NCBI GenBank assembly: GCA_947044405.1 | Contig: CAMRHE010000168.1 | Location: forward strand, 3,660,001-3,724,000 | Length of the DNA: 64,000 bases | Source: Leptodactylus fallax | Lineage: Eukaryota > Chordata > Amphibia > Anura > Leptodactylidae | Reading direction: 5' to 3' | In this document: piece by piece, positions 61,331 to 64,000 of the stretch | Layout: each line of letters opens with the position of its first letter | How positions within the stretch are numbered: position 1 is the stretch's first letter | Translations under genes and position numbers: made by a program | Notes under the pieces: model-generated | Databases searched by the model: none | What the model was told of the DNA's origin: nothing | What the model saw: only the letters and a program-made list of their open reading frames with translations

Positions 61331-62087
61331 AGGGGTTTTCTGGACAAAAAATGTTTTTTAAAAAAGGTCTGTTAGTGCTATTAATGGGTTAATAAATGCA
61401 CCCATATACCTTTAGAAGTGTTTTGAGTGATTTCTGGGTGTTTCTGGGAGCTCCTGGTATCTTCTGCATTTGTTTACATGGTTCAGCTTTCTGCTATGTA
61501 ACTTCTACACTAACTCCCTCTCACCTCACTCCCCCCTTCCTCTCTCACACCCTCCCTGTCTCTCTAGCTATCCCGCCCACTAATAGCTCTTCCCAACCTG
61601 CTCAGCCCAACCCCTGACCCCATTATATACTTACCTCTCTTCCTTCTTCCTGCGGGATGGCCCATTCTTCTTTTCTGACTGCCGGTCCGCGCTACAGTCC
61701 CAGTGCTGGTCTGTGATCTGCAGCGACAATCCATCTCTACTGTGCAGGCGTGGGAGCTGCGCAGTATAGGTGGATTATTGGCAGCAGAGCACAGAACAGC
61801 ATAGGCAGTCAGAAAAGAGGGAGGAGCCGTACCACAGGAAGAAGGAAGAGAGGTAAGTATGATGGAGTGGATGGGGGGGGTGTAGTAGTGACGTTCTGCT
61901 TCCGAAAATGGGGAAACGGATCATCACCAGATAACTAGAAAATGTCCCTGAGGCGGTCACATGACCGCTACAGGAATATGGGTAAATATACAATTTTGAT
62001 GTCATTTAATTATGTCATTTAGAAAGTAGGAGGGGGGAGGGTGTTTAGATTAGTGTTATGGATTTCCATTTATCCTGGACAACCCCT
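61331..62087. mobile_element. TTAA-flanked MITE (AGGGGTTxTCTGGACAA family)
   Basis: TTAA at 61327-61330 and 62088-62091. Left AGGGGTTTTCTGGACAA mirrors right TATCCTGGACAACCCCT. The interior mirrors through TACTTACCTCTCTTCCTTCTTCC (61628) and its reverse complement (about 61839-61860), which places AG|GTAAGTAT on both strands. No coding capacity. Confidence 0.88.
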
Positions 62088-62307
62088 TTAAGCTTTAGTT
62101 AAATTGAAATACTAGAAAAATGTATTGAATAAGGTATAATAATTGTTGTGTTGAAGATTTAGTATACCTCATTCAGATAGAGAAAAAGGTAAGGAAGGGT
62201 TTTTTTTTTTTTTAATTAGATACTTATCATTGTAGAGACTCATCATATTACTGCAATCATGGTTCTTTATAACAGGCAGAAAGTATATCTGTAGAAGTAC
62301 CCTTTAA

Positions 62308-62898
62308 AGGGAGTCTATCATGGGTGAAAGTCATTTTTAACTGAACACACATCGGAATAGCCTTTAGAAAGGCTATTCTACTCCCACCTCTTATTCATTC
62401 CTGCTTGTCGCCGTTTTTGAATTATATTAATTTATCCAGATATGCTAATGATGCTCAGGGAGCACAGCATCGTCATATTTGTAACGCCGCCTCCGTTGCC
62501 TTTTCAGCACGCCCCCTGCATCTCCAGCTCATCCTCTTGATGTCTTCGGCTTCAGGCAGAACCGACAGCGCATGCTCCGCTAGCCATCCTGATTCTATTC
62601 CTACACGAGAATCAGGATGGCCGGTAAAGCATGCGTTGTCAGCTCTGCCCAAACCCGAAGTGGCAGAGATGACAGTACATGTGCAGGATTTCGATCCCAC
62701 TGAAGACATCAAGGCATCAAGAGGATGAGCTGAAAAGACAACGGAGGTGGCATTACAAATATGACAATGCTGTACTCAGAGCATATCTGGATAAATGTAT
62801 ATAATTCAAAAATGGCGACAAGCAGGAATGAGTAAGAGGTAGGAGTAGAATATCCTTTCTAAAGGCTATTCAGATGCGTCATCAATGATAGACTCCCT
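62308..62898. mobile_element. TTAA-flanked palindromic MITE (AGGGAGTCTATCA family)
   Basis: TTAA at 62304-62307 and 62899-62902. Ends are inverted: AGGGAGTCTATCATGG and AGGGAGTCTATCATTG. Mirroring covers AGCCTTTAGAAAGG, TTATCCAGATATGCT and GAGAATCAGGATGGC/GCCATCCTGATTC. The frames across it are palindrome artefacts. Confidence 0.9.
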
Positions 62899-64000
62899 TT
62901 AACTAAGGGGCAAACACTGTAACAAATAGAGGCAAAAAGGTGTCTGAGTGGTGCTAGGAAGGATTTGTTACATAATATAATCTAACAAATCCTCTAGTTC
63001 ACAGAATATCCTACAGACAGGAAAGACTGACTTCCGGTTTAAACAGGAAACCAAGCTCTGGAATGATGGTCAGACTGAAGTTATATGACACAGCTAATAA
63101 TAAAAGAGTAAGAGTAATTTTACAAAAGTATACATTATATGTCCTAAATATTCCCTGTAGCAAAAAAAAGGCTCCGTTCATTCCATGATAATTAGATAAT
63201 ACAGAAAATATATCTATATATAAATATAATAGAAATATCAATCTATTGTTTATGCTCCAGAAGAAACCTGCAGTATCAAGATTATTTTCTTTTATGGATA
63301 CAGGATATACAATGTACATATAGTAGATAGAAAGCACTACTTTTATAAATCTCCTAATTCTACTTTGCTTTGATATATCCTATTTTTAAATGTGATTTTA
63401 TTATGTTCAACAAGGTATTTTGAGGTGGATTTTATAACAGATCTCACTCTTTGCAAAGCAATGGATGAAGTTAAATGCAAAAATCTGTGACAGTTTTGGG
63501 AAAGGTCACAATCGTCATTTGAAAATATGAAGTATGGTCTCAAAACTGGCTAGACTCTTTTTCCCCAGTATATGCATCAGGTTGTTCTGAACCCTATTCA
63601 CCTGCATTGTTCAATTTTAATAGAATGATGAGTATTTTAATACAAAAGGACACGATTTCTGACAACAGATTTCAATAAATATATTAAAAAGATGTTTTAA
63701 AAAAAACAAAACAATGTTTTCTATATCTGTAAAAAAAACATTAATTCTGTTAAAAGGGAAGGAATAACAAAGATGCATGTTTCCATAATACTGGAAGGTG
63801 AAATAGCAGATGCCTTAAAAAATATCCCTGTTTTTCATTTTTTTCTTTGTTAGCGTGCAAAATGAGTCAGCTTACCTATGCATTACCACTGTTTCTAAAA
63901 GTGCTTTTAGGCAAAAATGTTGATCGCTTTGATTCACTTCGTTCAGTAACAATATCAAATTAAAATCTGCATTCATGATAATCCTGCCACAGTTAGGATA

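Larger units (their letters stand above)
61073..64000 (-). other. ANTXR2: ANTXR2 intron (partial), with two TTAA MITEs
   Basis: Sequence upstream of the proline-rich exon. I scanned for a membrane-spanning exon and found none. Contains MITEs at 61331-62087 and 62308-62898. 62903-64000 is AT-rich without a recognised feature. Confidence 0.7.

Noticed and set aside
62405..62728. 107-codon plus-strand frame, mirrored by a 79-codon minus frame.
   Set aside because: Inside the foldback MITE 62308-62898; no domain.
63840..63920. CTTACC on the plus strand as a possible upstream ANTXR2 exon donor.
   Set aside because: The adjoining minus-strand sequence has a stop in the compatible frame and does not resemble the transmembrane exon.

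Overview
This is a window of animal nuclear DNA, almost certainly from a frog (Anura, probably a neobatrachian). The call rests on one vertebrate gene with short exons and GT-AG introns, and on very dense DNA transposons and foldback repeats of kinds I remember from frog genomes: TTAA-flanked elements starting AGGGGTTGTCC or AGGGGTTATCC, Tc1 elements with long inverted repeats, and hAT-like elements with GC-rich ends. The species-level placement is inference. No bacterial, plasmid or viral gene organisation is present.

The only host gene I can support is ANTXR2 (CMG2) on the minus strand at the right end. Four phase-0 coding exons (61072-61025, 60532-60443, 57049-56882, 56696-56616) splice into 129 codons of the juxtamembrane and cytoplasmic region. 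The extracellular and membrane exons lie beyond 64000. I could not find the last coding exon in 1-56615, so the left 56 kb is either a very long last intron or intergenic DNA. A decayed partial copy of one ANTXR2 exon sits in the next intron upstream (60855-60796).

The rest is mobile DNA. (1) Tc1/mariner: two nearly identical copies of one family (12147-13782, broken; 49865-51523, with an intact 340-residue transposase and long inverted repeats), two copies of a second family (33858-35454, frameshifted; 45637-46534, internally deleted), a third at 43999-45628, an older fourth at 39570-40981, and a foldback Tc1-type element at 32374-32703. (2) A non-LTR retrotransposon with an intact 970-residue endonuclease/reverse transcriptase frame (19023-22335), a 5'-truncated sister (2653-3597) and LINE 3' tails at about 14885, 39371 and 48066. 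(3) Many TTAA-flanked, piggyBac-style MITEs. (4) Two roughly 2 kb hAT-like elements (24160-26195 and 29609-31920). (5) Several palindromic MITEs. Insertions are often nested: Tc1 in a TTAA MITE, a MITE in a hAT, a LINE in a terminal-inverted-repeat element.

The most unusual structure is a 1.71 kb near-perfect inverted repeat (5493-7202). Each arm carries a sequence with every conserved core nucleotide of a hammerhead ribozyme, placed symmetrically on opposite strands, and 14-bp direct repeats lie at or near the palindrome ends. A second, degenerate hammerhead-like sequence (1551-1589) lies in a segment bounded by 16-bp direct repeats. Together these suggest a Penelope-like or retrozyme-like class of ribozyme-bearing retroelement, here in head-to-head form.
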